From the IMG/VR virus record IMGVR_UViG_3300032242_003148, positions 101,607 to 165,606 of that record: DNA of 64,000 nt, one strand, 5' to 3'. Source of the stretch: a virus. The position numbers were made by a program, and so were the translations under genes. The notes under the pieces are model-generated. The model was not told where the DNA came from. It saw only the letters and a list, made by a program, of their open reading frames with translations, and searched no databases. Position 1 is the first letter of the stretch. Every line of letters begins with the position of its first letter. This document shows positions 7,845 to 16,290 of the stretch, piece after piece.

Positions 7845-9130
7845 TATTTAATGCGGTTAGCTTCTTCGAATTCACCACGAGAACGCAACATATTGCGCTT
7901 CCATTCGTTAATCTGTTCCTTGCCATAAACTTGATTTTGTAGCGCTTTTAACGCGGCATGGAGACCTAATCCTCCGGCAGCAATACCTCCACCAATCACG
8001 CCCGCGGGTCCCAAACGACGAAGCGTTTTACCTGCAGTTGTTCTAGCAAAGCTATTTCTAGCTATATCGTTAGCTAACATACTGCGATCACCGCCAACAG
8101 CGTTCTCAAGAACCTGTTTGATCATTTCGTGGCTCATATTCTCAGGATGCTGCTTACCTATTGTGGCGTTGATCCAATCACGCAATGGCTGGTCTTTATC
8201 CGGCAAGATCTGCCCTAAAATATTATGAAGTTTGGGGTGTTTCTCTAATAAGTCCCCAGTCAATACCTTCTCACGTAATTTTTCACCTAATCCAGCAAAA
8301 ACGGGGGACTTTAAATTTTTACCAGCGTCTCTTAGTCCTTTATGCGCTTCAGCGTATTCACCAAGCGCTAAATGTTCAGGAGTGCTATAGAGGCCATCTA
8401 AATATTGTCTAATTTTGGCAGACCTTAATTTGACCTCTTCTTCTGTTGCGGCTGTAGAATTAAGCAGCGATGCATATTCGTTTAAATACTTGTCTTTATC
8501 CCCTCCCAAAAGACCCATTTGCCTGAGGCGCTTAAGCATAGGAGTTTTTTCTATCTGCTGCTGTGCATCTGTGCGCAATTTAGGGTCTGCAGACTTTAAA
8601 TTTTCAATAATCTTGGCGTGTTCAGACATATCTGGAGTTGCCGACAGGGACCCAAACATGTTCAATACATGAGGATCTGTAACTGGAAGGCGCTTTCCCT
8701 CTTTGCCTACTGGAGCTAATTTTTCAAGCATGCTCTGCGCAGGATCACCTTTTCTGGTGTTGTATGCCGGCATCATCTTTTTGAGATTACCGCCCTGACG
8801 AACTGCGTTTACTAGAGGTACACCAGCAGCAACACCTGCGCCGATTGTTCCTGAATTAGCAAGAATATCTGAGGTTAATGCTTGTACGGGGTGTTTATCA
8901 TAGAAGGTCTCTGCCTTGTTATTCTTAAGTCCTGTTAGATATTCCAGCCCCACGGTACCTTTTCTAAAATCATCCTTAAGCTTATTAAGTCTTTCTTGGT
9001 CGAATTTATTTTTTGCCTCAGGAAGATTATGTAAATCAAGTAGTGGCGCAAGAGCTCTATAAAGCTCAGATTGCGTTCCAGCTTCGGGTGTATCTAATTC
9101 TCTTTGAAATGACGTAAGATCCTCTGGCAT
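7844..9130 (-). CDS. Putative minor head protein with C-terminal glycine zipper
   Basis: Encodes 428 aa, mostly helical. A first weakly hydrophobic Gly/Ala stretch lies near residues 92-108 (SGTIGAGVAAGVPLVNAV) and a second near 385-403 (GPAGVIGGGIAAGGLGLHAA). No enzyme motif found. It lies between the protease and two small glycine-zipper proteins. It may be an internal head or ejected protein; this is inferred from composition and context. Confidence 0.6.
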   Translation of the reverse strand: MPEDLTSFQRELDTPEAGTQSELYRALAPLLDLHNLPEAKNKFDQERLNKLKDDFRKGTVGLEYLTGLKNNKAETFYDKHPVQALTSDILANSGTIGAGVAAGVPLVNAVRQGGNLKKMMPAYNTRKGDPAQSMLEKLAPVGKEGKRLPVTDPHVLNMFGSLSATPDMSEHAKIIENLKSADPKLRTDAQQQIEKTPMLKRLRQMGLLGGDKDKYLNEYASLLNSTAATEEEVKLRSAKIRQYLDGLYSTPEHLALGEYAEAHKGLRDAGKNLKSPVFAGLGEKLREKVLTGDLLEKHPKLHNILGQILPDKDQPLRDWINATIGKQHPENMSHEMIKQVLENAVGGDRSMLANDIARNSFARTTAGKTLRRLGPAGVIGGGIAAGGLGLHAALKALQNQVYGKEQINEWKRNMLRSRGEFEEANRIK

Positions 9131-9134
9131 AATT

Positions 9135-9695
9135 TTAGCTGTTTAAAAGATATTTATCTGCTTGTAGGGCACTACTAAGTCTCTCCACATTTCTGGGATC
9201 ATTTAATTTTTGAAAGTTGGTTACAGTTTTTTGCTTGGCCTCATAGGCGGGAACTCCTGCAAGCAATCCTCCTCCTATAGCTCCGGCTAAACCTAAGCCT
9301 TTTGGAAGTCTAGAACGAAGGGCATTTAAAATAGCTGATCTACCTGGTCCCTTTAATGCAGAACCTGCTAGATGCCCCGCAGCCCCGCCCACAAAAGCCC
9401 CGCCAACAGCCTTGCCTAACCCAGCGCTAATTCCTTGCTGTTGTGGATTTTCTCCTAAGGTGGAATTGCGGGTGTTTAAAATAGCTTGATTGTACTGTGC
9501 TGATGTTTGTCCTGTTGGGTCGTTGTAGCCCGGAGGAACGCCAGCTTCGCGTAGAGCTATGCGGATTCTAGCGATATCCTCGTCACTTAAATCGTCTGTA
9601 TATGCTTTTTTAATTAGCCCAAGTATCTCGTCTTCTGGTAAGCCTGAAATATTTGCGGCCTTTATAAAGCCAGTCATGAAGTTATTAGTATTCAT
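9135..9695 (-). CDS. Putative minor head protein with N-terminal packaging-type motif
   Basis: Encodes 186 aa from ATG 9695. The start gives MNTNNFMTGFIKAANISGLP, which matches the N-terminal helix of the proteins at 5383, 22360, 22788 and 23225; an upstream in-frame ATG would add 14 residues without the motif. The helix ends in LGLIKKAYTDD, a K-x-A site. Two glycine-rich hydrophobic segments follow (GKAVGGAFVGGAAGHLAGSA; LAGAIGGGLLAGVP). Its start lies inside the last codons of the upstream gene, so the two are coupled. Confidence 0.65.
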   Translation of the reverse strand: MNTNNFMTGFIKAANISGLPEDEILGLIKKAYTDDLSDEDIARIRIALREAGVPPGYNDPTGQTSAQYNQAILNTRNSTLGENPQQQGISAGLGKAVGGAFVGGAAGHLAGSALKGPGRSAILNALRSRLPKGLGLAGAIGGGLLAGVPAYEAKQKTVTNFQKLNDPRNVERLSSALQADKYLLNS

Positions 9696-10101
9696 TATAT
9701 TGTTGTACTTGTTGCTGAGGTTGGGGGTTCTCACCACCGGCTAGTGCTGACCCAGCGGCGCCACCTAATCCAAAGCCTAGTGTTGAGCCTATTGCCTGCC
9801 CTGTTCTCATACCTGTTCCTGGGATGGGGGCTCTAAAAAATTTTAATAACTTAGTAGATAAACCTGCAGGTTCGGGGTGACCAGCTGCAAGAGCTGCGGC
9901 TCTACGAGTCTGTAATGTTTTACCAGCCATACGCAAAAGTGGACCTGTGGCTAATCGACTCAGTAATAAATCGCCACCTAGACCACCAATTATCGGAGCG
10001 AGTAGATTCAACCAGGCAGTTTTATCTAATCCGTGCTCAGCACACTTGTTCATATAGCCGCGAATAAATGCAGCCTTGATCTTAGGGTCTTCTAAGTTCA
10101 T
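9685..10101 (-). CDS. Putative minor head protein, glycine zipper
   Basis: Encodes 138 aa starting MNLEDPKIKAAFIRGYMNKC, a variant of the F-x-x-G-F/Y helix found in other head proteins here. It has hydrophobic Gly-rich segments at about 35-50 (LLAPIIGGLGGDLLL) and 105-130 (GQAIGSTLGFGLGGAAGSAL), then a Q-rich tail. Overlaps both neighbours by a few bases. An internal head protein that could enter membranes on ejection is a possibility, not shown. Confidence 0.6.
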   Translation of the reverse strand: MNLEDPKIKAAFIRGYMNKCAEHGLDKTAWLNLLAPIIGGLGGDLLLSRLATGPLLRMAGKTLQTRRAAALAAGHPEPAGLSTKLLKFFRAPIPGTGMRTGQAIGSTLGFGLGGAAGSALAGGENPQPQQQVQQYNEY

Positions 10102-10469
10102 AAGTTAAATAAATATTCCCCAGTAAATGTATCAGCCTGAGCTCTTAACGTACCCAAAGCAGAAGTATAGCTAGCAACAATCGCGTCTTGATATGCTTGA
10201 GCCTTTAACTGAGTATTTACATTAAATGGAGCAGAGTTAGAATCAAAAGTCCGGGTATATGGTAGCTCAGAAACAATTCCAATATATTGAGCAGGAAGAG
10301 TAAATTGATTAGGGGTAGATCCAAAAGTTCCACCGACATTAATAGTAGGTTCACCGAACTTAGAAATAAGTTGGGTATCTGTTTGTGAAATTTTATCTCT
10401 ATCCACGGAGAAGGTCATGCTCCATATATCGTTTTCAATAGACCTTGTGACTTGTAATAATAAGCTCAT
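10098..10469 (-). CDS. Hypothetical structural-region protein
   Basis: Encodes 123 aa, starting MSLLLQVTRSIENDIWSMTF. Beta-rich with no hydrophobic zipper, unlike its neighbours; it contains TINVGGTFGSTPNQFTLPAQ. No family recognised. The ATG overlap with the next gene (10101) indicates translational coupling within the head operon. It could be a small capsid or vertex component. Confidence 0.6.
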   Translation of the reverse strand: MSLLLQVTRSIENDIWSMTFSVDRDKISQTDTQLISKFGEPTINVGGTFGSTPNQFTLPAQYIGIVSELPYTRTFDSNSAPFNVNTQLKAQAYQDAIVASYTSALGTLRAQADTFTGEYLFNL

Positions 10470-10482
10470 TTTAATTTATAAT

Positions 10483-11898
10483 TTAAAACTTTATACCTTC
10501 TAGGTTACCACGTAAATAGCTATCAGACACGATTTTTCTTTTCATCATGTCCATATCTAGTTTGGTGAGTTGATCTGCGTCGTGAGGTGCAATGGCCTGA
10601 GAAGCTACCGCTTGGCGAAGCATAGCACGAAGAACTTCTTTCTCTTTAGATACTTGCGGAGAAAGTCTAAGAATCTGCTCATAAGCTTTTACAACCTTTT
10701 GTGGATTAGCCCTTGAAAGAATAGGATCTGTGAGCATTAACTCTTGAAGGATTAGTTGCCTCTCCATGTTTTCCATGGTCATATTATGGGCATGGCTAGA
10801 TCCTCCTGGCTTTTTGCCTCCTCTGCTGGATAACTCCTCATAGAGTCTATGCTCACCCATAGCCTTGCCGGCACCGACTAAATTAGCTAAAGAAAACAAG
10901 CTAAGTGGACTAGCCTCTTTCTTTAGGGCTGCCTTTTTTTCTATCCTCTCTAAAATAGGATCTCTGCTCTCAGCTGTTTTCGTCGGTTTATTTTTTTTTT
11001 TAGCTACCACAATAGGGGCCTCTTCGGCTTGCTTGGATAGTGTTCCATTACCGGCAACCAGCTTTCCGATTTCAGAATAATACTCTTTTTCAAAAGTATA
11101 GTCAGCTTCGGCAGTTTTTAAGTTACCCTCAGCCTCACCTAATGCTGCTGCGGCTTTCATAAAATCATCATACATACCTAGTTCTGCAACTGGGGAGAAC
11201 ATATTGTATTTGCTGTCGTGCACTCCACGCTCTTCTTCTATACCTGCAGTCTTATAGATTAGGTCTAGATAAGGAACTGACGCTTCGCCATGCTTGCTGA
11301 ACACTTGAGATTCAAACTCCTCAAAAGATGTTCTATATCCTTCGTCACGGCGGAAATGAGCCGCCAGCTTTGAGAACTTTTTATTCAGATCTAACTCTGC
11401 ACCAACCTTTTCTGTTTTGCAGTTATCGAGATTCTGTTCTAAATCTCTTAAAAGCTTTGCGGCCTTGTCGAAAGCGCCTTTCATGGTTAAACCATAAGAA
11501 TCCTCTGTTGCGGTTGCTCCTGTGATTTCGAGATAAGCCTGCTTATATTTAGGGTTATTAAGGGCACGGTTAAAATTAAATACTTCATCATTTGATTCAG
11601 AAGTAGGAAAGTGCTCAGAAATATACTCGCTGGCTGTTTTTTCTGTTTTGTCGAAAATGCTGGAAATTGTTCCAGGGATATCAGCAATCGCAAACCCAGC
11701 AGAACGGTCTGACGCAGTTTTGAAGTGATTATAGTGGAGAGCAACATTCAGGGCCTCGCCAACACGATGGATATAATTAGGATTAAGATCCAGATCAGAG
11801 GCCACTTTCTTAAGGGCATCAGTAGGATTTGTTCCACTGTTAACTTTCTGCACTACCTCGGCTAATGCAATTTTTACGAGAGAATTCGGTTGTTCCAT
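10483..11898 (-). CDS. Large helical head protein with many K-x-A sites
   Basis: Encodes 471 aa, charged and helical. At least ten K-x-A sites are present in its first 340 residues (LKKVASD, HFKTASD, TEKTASE, FDKAAKL, FSKLAAH, IYKTAGI, FMKAAAA, LSKQAEE, PTKTAES, IEKKAAL, LKKEASP), more than chance and like the scaffold gene at 4415. The C-terminal 100 residues form a distinct helical domain (LTDPILSRANPQKVVKAYEQ). A core protein with a processed N-terminal part and a retained C-terminal domain is a plausible reading. Confidence 0.6.
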   Translation of the reverse strand: MEQPNSLVKIALAEVVQKVNSGTNPTDALKKVASDLDLNPNYIHRVGEALNVALHYNHFKTASDRSAGFAIADIPGTISSIFDKTEKTASEYISEHFPTSESNDEVFNFNRALNNPKYKQAYLEITGATATEDSYGLTMKGAFDKAAKLLRDLEQNLDNCKTEKVGAELDLNKKFSKLAAHFRRDEGYRTSFEEFESQVFSKHGEASVPYLDLIYKTAGIEEERGVHDSKYNMFSPVAELGMYDDFMKAAAALGEAEGNLKTAEADYTFEKEYYSEIGKLVAGNGTLSKQAEEAPIVVAKKKNKPTKTAESRDPILERIEKKAALKKEASPLSLFSLANLVGAGKAMGEHRLYEELSSRGGKKPGGSSHAHNMTMENMERQLILQELMLTDPILSRANPQKVVKAYEQILRLSPQVSKEKEVLRAMLRQAVASQAIAPHDADQLTKLDMDMMKRKIVSDSYLRGNLEGIKF

Positions 11899-11926
11899 AG
11901 CTTTATCCTTAATTTATACCAGGTTT

Positions 11927-13012
11927 TTAAAAAGAGTTCAATTCCGTAATTGATTTATATTCAGGAAGGGAATTTTCTTTTAGTGCGAGCGTTCCTATCA
12001 ATTTTAACGCTTCTTGGTCATCCGAGTCAATAGTTCCTGACTCCTGGCTGTTATCATTCACTATTCTTACAGTGCTGGCGTCAAGATTTCTAACCTTTGC
12101 CCTGTAGTAATTAACCTCTTCTTTCTTGATATAGAAAGAGGCTAAGTTATTAATTACTCCATTAAAATTAATTGCATCTTTCATATCTGTTACAGCAAAA
12201 TTTAGGCTTAGTACGTTCTCTAGCATAGAATCCCCTAGATAATCTTCAACCTTTAATTTTTGTTCTAGGCTCAAGGTATGATAATTAGCGTGGGCCCTTA
12301 AACCTACCTCTCCTAACTCTGAAATTAATTTATAGTATCTCTTGTCTAGGTCAGTAATAATATCATTATCTACTAGTTGAGTCAGGTAGGCAGCTTGTGC
12401 TGTAATATCTTTTGGTACAGCAGAAAAATCAAAAAATAGGTTTCTAATAGCCTCTATCTGCCTAGTATACATTTTAAATCTCTTAGCTATCTCGGCATCA
12501 GTAACTCCTGCAAATATATGATAACCAATGGCTTTAAAGATATGCTCGTGGTCTGTGCTCATCTTAAGACCCACAGCAAACTGGATATACTGGTCATAGT
12601 GCATGTTAGAAACATGGTACAATAATTTCTTTAAAAATGCGTCTGAGATGCCATCCACATGCTTGATATTCCAAACAGGGTTTTTACCATCATAAGACTT
12701 ACAAAAAATCTTTTTATCTCCTGAGATTTTTAGCTTTTTATCAAACAGCTTATAAAACGTTTCCCTGTTTTTCCAGCTCAACCTATCAACTACCTTTTGA
12801 AAGTTATCAGGAAATGAATAATTTGTTTCTGTATTCTCCTTAACCCCTGGATAATTAATATACCTTCTCAACGCACTAGAACCATCCGCAGGTTTACGAC
12901 AACACCAAATAAGATTAGCTTTGGCGGGATTGAGATATATCTGATACCTCCAATTAGGAAAGTTATAAAAAGAGCCTACCCTATTGAGGGGTATTATTGC
13001 CTTACGCTTCAT
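11927..13012 (-). CDS. Hypothetical protein with possible HTH, near RNA polymerase genes
   Basis: Encodes 361 aa. No full family match. Residues about 170-195 contain a segment like a helix-turn-helix (GVTDAEIAKRFKMYTRQIEA), comparable to sigma region 4 or LuxR-type HTHs (D-x-E-I-A, then R-x-I-E). The N-terminus is basic and aromatic. It overlaps the upstream gene by 4 nt and lies three genes from RNA polymerase subunit genes. A DNA-binding role, for example promoter recognition for the phage polymerase, is a guess from the HTH and place only. Confidence 0.55.
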   Translation of the reverse strand: MKRKAIIPLNRVGSFYNFPNWRYQIYLNPAKANLIWCCRKPADGSSALRRYINYPGVKENTETNYSFPDNFQKVVDRLSWKNRETFYKLFDKKLKISGDKKIFCKSYDGKNPVWNIKHVDGISDAFLKKLLYHVSNMHYDQYIQFAVGLKMSTDHEHIFKAIGYHIFAGVTDAEIAKRFKMYTRQIEAIRNLFFDFSAVPKDITAQAAYLTQLVDNDIITDLDKRYYKLISELGEVGLRAHANYHTLSLEQKLKVEDYLGDSMLENVLSLNFAVTDMKDAINFNGVINNLASFYIKKEEVNYYRAKVRNLDASTVRIVNDNSQESGTIDSDDQEALKLIGTLALKENSLPEYKSITELNSF

Positions 13013-13941
13013 ACATTATCATTATGCTGACTTGTTGCATATCCTGCAAGGCCTCCTAGTCCACCTAAAAGTAAAGCATTTCTACCCATAGACTTTCTTG
13101 CGGCTCTAGCATACCAATCCATTAAATTAATAGGTTTTGGGATTTCTTTAACGGGGTTAAATACCGCCCTTTGTGCGGCTTCGATTGTGGGGGGTATAAA
13201 TGTACCAGCTGCTCCTACACCTGCGCCCACACCTGCACCTACCCCTGTGCTTAACGCTGGGTTATCTTGCTGCTCATATGAGTTTAAAACAGACGCTAAC
13301 TCGCCTCCTGGTAATCCAGAAGCATATGGATGTTCTTGTAAAATTTTAGCTGCGGCCTGAAGATCAGCTTCGCTTGGTTTGGATGTACCTGCGTTTAAAC
13401 CACCTGCGGCGCCTCCCGCTGCCCCTAAAATAGTGGAACCTACTGCACCTTGTGTGGCTCTATTTAAAACAAGGTTTTTAAATTGTCCTGCCCTGTTTAA
13501 CCTACCGGATGGTAATGTTTCTGTTGGAGTTCTTAGTAAGTTTATGCTATTTCGCAGTCCTTTACCTTTACCAAACATAGATAAAATTCCCCCCGCGGCA
13601 AATCCCACAGGAGCAGCAATAGCCCCTAATCTCAATGCATTAGATAATGCCTGATTTTTCATTTCATCTGAAGAACCGGCGGCCCCTCTAGCCTTTTCTA
13701 AAGCTGCTGCAATTTGTGCCCTGCGCTTAGCGGGGTTGTTAGATATAATTGCGCGACTGGTTAATGCCTCTGCTAATGGTCCGCTTAAGGATCTAGCTTC
13801 TCCAGGGATATCTTCAATTGCACCAATTGCAGAATCAGTAACCGGCTTGGTATAGAAGATATTATCCCTGAGAGCCTTCAGGGCTAAATACCTTTTAAGC
13901 AGGCTATCGTCGCCTTGGGACTGATCAGAGTTCGAGGGCAT
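13009..13941 (-). CDS. Glycine-zipper putative virion protein
   Basis: Encodes 310 aa. Four separate Gly/Ala hydrophobic stretches: near residues 110-125 (IAAPVGFAAGGILSMFG), 165-182 (GAVGSTILGAAGGAAGGL), 230-247 (GVGAGVGAGVGAAGTF) and 290-305 (LLLGGLGGLAGYA). The rest is helical and basic. It overlaps the 763-aa protein upstream by 17 nt. Such repeated glycine zippers favour membrane insertion and oligomer packing, so an ejected or channel-forming head protein is possible. Confidence 0.6.
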   Translation of the reverse strand: MPSNSDQSQGDDSLLKRYLALKALRDNIFYTKPVTDSAIGAIEDIPGEARSLSGPLAEALTSRAIISNNPAKRRAQIAAALEKARGAAGSSDEMKNQALSNALRLGAIAAPVGFAAGGILSMFGKGKGLRNSINLLRTPTETLPSGRLNRAGQFKNLVLNRATQGAVGSTILGAAGGAAGGLNAGTSKPSEADLQAAAKILQEHPYASGLPGGELASVLNSYEQQDNPALSTGVGAGVGAGVGAAGTFIPPTIEAAQRAVFNPVKEIPKPINLMDWYARAARKSMGRNALLLGGLGGLAGYATSQHNDNV

Positions 13942-16216
13942 CTTCCTTACCCATGTTAATGGTGAGCTCAGGAGATTTGCGCTTGAGGAAGATAACCAGA
14001 TCGCCGAGATTTTTGAACACGTTGCTAACCAGCTCTACAAGTTCCGGCAGATCGTTTCTTCCATACATCTCCACGAATTTGTCGGTATCCCAGTTAAGAA
14101 GAAATAAGATTCTACCTAAGCGGTCCATACCTTCGATTAGTGATGGTACGTATTCAGTAATCTTATCAGATACTCCAACATACTTGGCTAGGGTTGCCAT
14201 GGTCTGCACGTCGAAAATCTCTTTCTGCCCGCTCTGGGCCATTTGAGTGGCTTGATTTACATACCTAGGATCAATTTCTTTTTTAGATGTGGATGGATCA
14301 ATTCCCTCTACTTCTGGCATAACAGTTAAACCTAATGCTGTTGGATCTCCTGTATAACGAATATCTGCTGGGAGACGGCTCTCTTGACCAACACCCACAT
14401 ATGTAGGCTGCCCTACTTGATTTGTATATGGAGCCTCCTCATAAGGAATAGGATAGTAATCTCCTGTATAGGCGAGCTTTACATGCCCAGAAAGATTCTT
14501 CGCTGGAGTAAGATTATCAATAATTTCGCAAGCTTGTTTGAAATCAAGACCCACCTCTGTGACCATTGCAATCTTGGCCTTCATAGGATTGTCATATTTC
14601 TTTTTAGCTCCTGCGATATCACTGAAGTACTCGCTGCCGTTTGTTCTAACGGTCATTGGGAAAATATTGTTTTTACTCAGGAATGAGTTTAATGCCCATG
14701 AACCGCCTGGGCGATTCTCTAAATATCTTTCATGGGCTGAGGCTTTGTCGGATTGCTCCTTATCCGCTTCACTCTTGACTTTATCTGAGGCATCAAGAGG
14801 AATATATTGATTAGGTACTCCGCAATAACCATGTTCATTAAGAGGGTGAAACTTAACCTCTAAAAGCTTATAGCCTGATGGAACATAGAGTGTATGCCCA
14901 TGATAGTCTAAACTATCTCCAGGCTTCTTAGTCATTACCAGAAGAATTTCTTTAGCTTTTCTAGGGTGGCGATAGTAATTTCCACGAGTGAGATCATGCA
15001 CACTACCTGGACGATCCTTAGGCCCGCGGTTGTGATCCTGATACTCATAGTCGGTTTTAGCTTCTTGATGTAATGAGAAGGGCTCTACGCTGATTCTTCT
15101 GATACCCTGAGCATCCTTGAAATTGGCGTTAATGCGGAAGGGCTGGGTAGCCTTCATATGTTCATTAAGAAGCACATATACAGAAGTATAGCTAGGCTTT
15201 GCTTCTGCGGGATCCACCATCATTTTATGAACTAATGAGTAGTCGTCAACCTTGAGTTGATCTTTTGTATAAACCATCTTGGTATCTACAATATAAGCTG
15301 ATCCTTTATCTTCTGAATCAAGATTAATAACGATTGCGTCATCTGTAGCAAAATCTTGTTGTAGTTGTTTAGGGCGAACCAAGATAAGACCATAATTAAT
15401 TGTTCCTGTGGAGGTAACATAGGGGTAAAACCCAGATTCTGTAGGATTCTGGAACTTTTTAACATAATCCACCACACCAAACTTTGATTTCTTGTCTACT
15501 GGTCTCTTATCAACTACAACAAATCCTTGTGTCATTACATCCTTGCGCTGTTTCTCATCTAGCTTGAGAACTTCAGGCTTTTGGTCCTTCATTACAACTT
15601 TGACATCATTTTCTTTGCGATATGAGTCGCCGTCCTCTGTTTCTACAACAGCCTCGGCCACCTTCTCAATGGAGTAAAAGCGTAGAACAGCCTCACAAAA
15701 CTCAGCGTCCTTCTCTAACAGTTCTGTGAAAGCTTTCTTGGTCTTGTTGTCAGAGTCCTTAACATAATCTATGCAAGATGCAATTGTGTACTTTCCTGTG
15801 CGGGGAGGAATAGTCATCTGACGATAGTCTCCCTGAGTCATGTCCTGTAGAACCTTCTGGCGGGGCTCTTTTGCTACACCACCAAGTGAGGTGGTTTCAT
15901 CTTTAAGGAACATCTCAGCAAAATCCTCATTCAGGGGATAGAACTGCTCGTTATTCTTAGAATATAGGAGATCAAGATTCTTAACTTTACCATCAATAAA
16001 GAAAGCTGGTACATAAAGAATCTGACCAGAGTGAGAACGAAAACCAAAAACACCCAGGGCCTTTGTGTTATCCTCGTTCTTCTTAACAATCTCAAATCCA
16101 ATCAAGAAAGGGAGGAGATTCTTTAAGCTGTCCTGTAATTTATTATATGCTAGCTGGAAAAAGGACTGTTCTAATGAATCGTCGCCTGCCAGCTTTGTTT
16201 TAGAAAAATTTGCCAT
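13925..16216 (-). CDS. Large (763 aa) structural-region protein
   Basis: Encodes 763 aa with no enzyme motif that I can see. N-terminus: MANFSKTKLAGDDSLEQSFF, including a K-x-A-like site. Residues 20-120 look like a folded alpha/beta domain (LLPFLIGFEIVKKNEDN; GVFGFRSHSGQILYVPAFFI). The middle is beta-rich; the last 150 residues are helical with an acidic end. It directly follows beta-prime C-terminal in the transcript, with a 74-nt gap. A major internal head or portal-associated protein is likely from its size and place. Confidence 0.65.
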   Translation of the reverse strand: MANFSKTKLAGDDSLEQSFFQLAYNKLQDSLKNLLPFLIGFEIVKKNEDNTKALGVFGFRSHSGQILYVPAFFIDGKVKNLDLLYSKNNEQFYPLNEDFAEMFLKDETTSLGGVAKEPRQKVLQDMTQGDYRQMTIPPRTGKYTIASCIDYVKDSDNKTKKAFTELLEKDAEFCEAVLRFYSIEKVAEAVVETEDGDSYRKENDVKVVMKDQKPEVLKLDEKQRKDVMTQGFVVVDKRPVDKKSKFGVVDYVKKFQNPTESGFYPYVTSTGTINYGLILVRPKQLQQDFATDDAIVINLDSEDKGSAYIVDTKMVYTKDQLKVDDYSLVHKMMVDPAEAKPSYTSVYVLLNEHMKATQPFRINANFKDAQGIRRISVEPFSLHQEAKTDYEYQDHNRGPKDRPGSVHDLTRGNYYRHPRKAKEILLVMTKKPGDSLDYHGHTLYVPSGYKLLEVKFHPLNEHGYCGVPNQYIPLDASDKVKSEADKEQSDKASAHERYLENRPGGSWALNSFLSKNNIFPMTVRTNGSEYFSDIAGAKKKYDNPMKAKIAMVTEVGLDFKQACEIIDNLTPAKNLSGHVKLAYTGDYYPIPYEEAPYTNQVGQPTYVGVGQESRLPADIRYTGDPTALGLTVMPEVEGIDPSTSKKEIDPRYVNQATQMAQSGQKEIFDVQTMATLAKYVGVSDKITEYVPSLIEGMDRLGRILFLLNWDTDKFVEMYGRNDLPELVELVSNVFKNLGDLVIFLKRKSPELTINMGKEDALEL

Positions 16217-16290
16217 AATTAGAGAGTGCCGGAATTTATAAACAATATTACGTATTTTTTAATGTACATGCAAGCTTCTAAATAGGTCAA

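Noticed and set aside
13925-16216. Portal protein call for the 763-aa gene
   Set aside because: Size and place would allow it, but no portal-like pattern was visible, so it is left as an unnamed structural-region protein.
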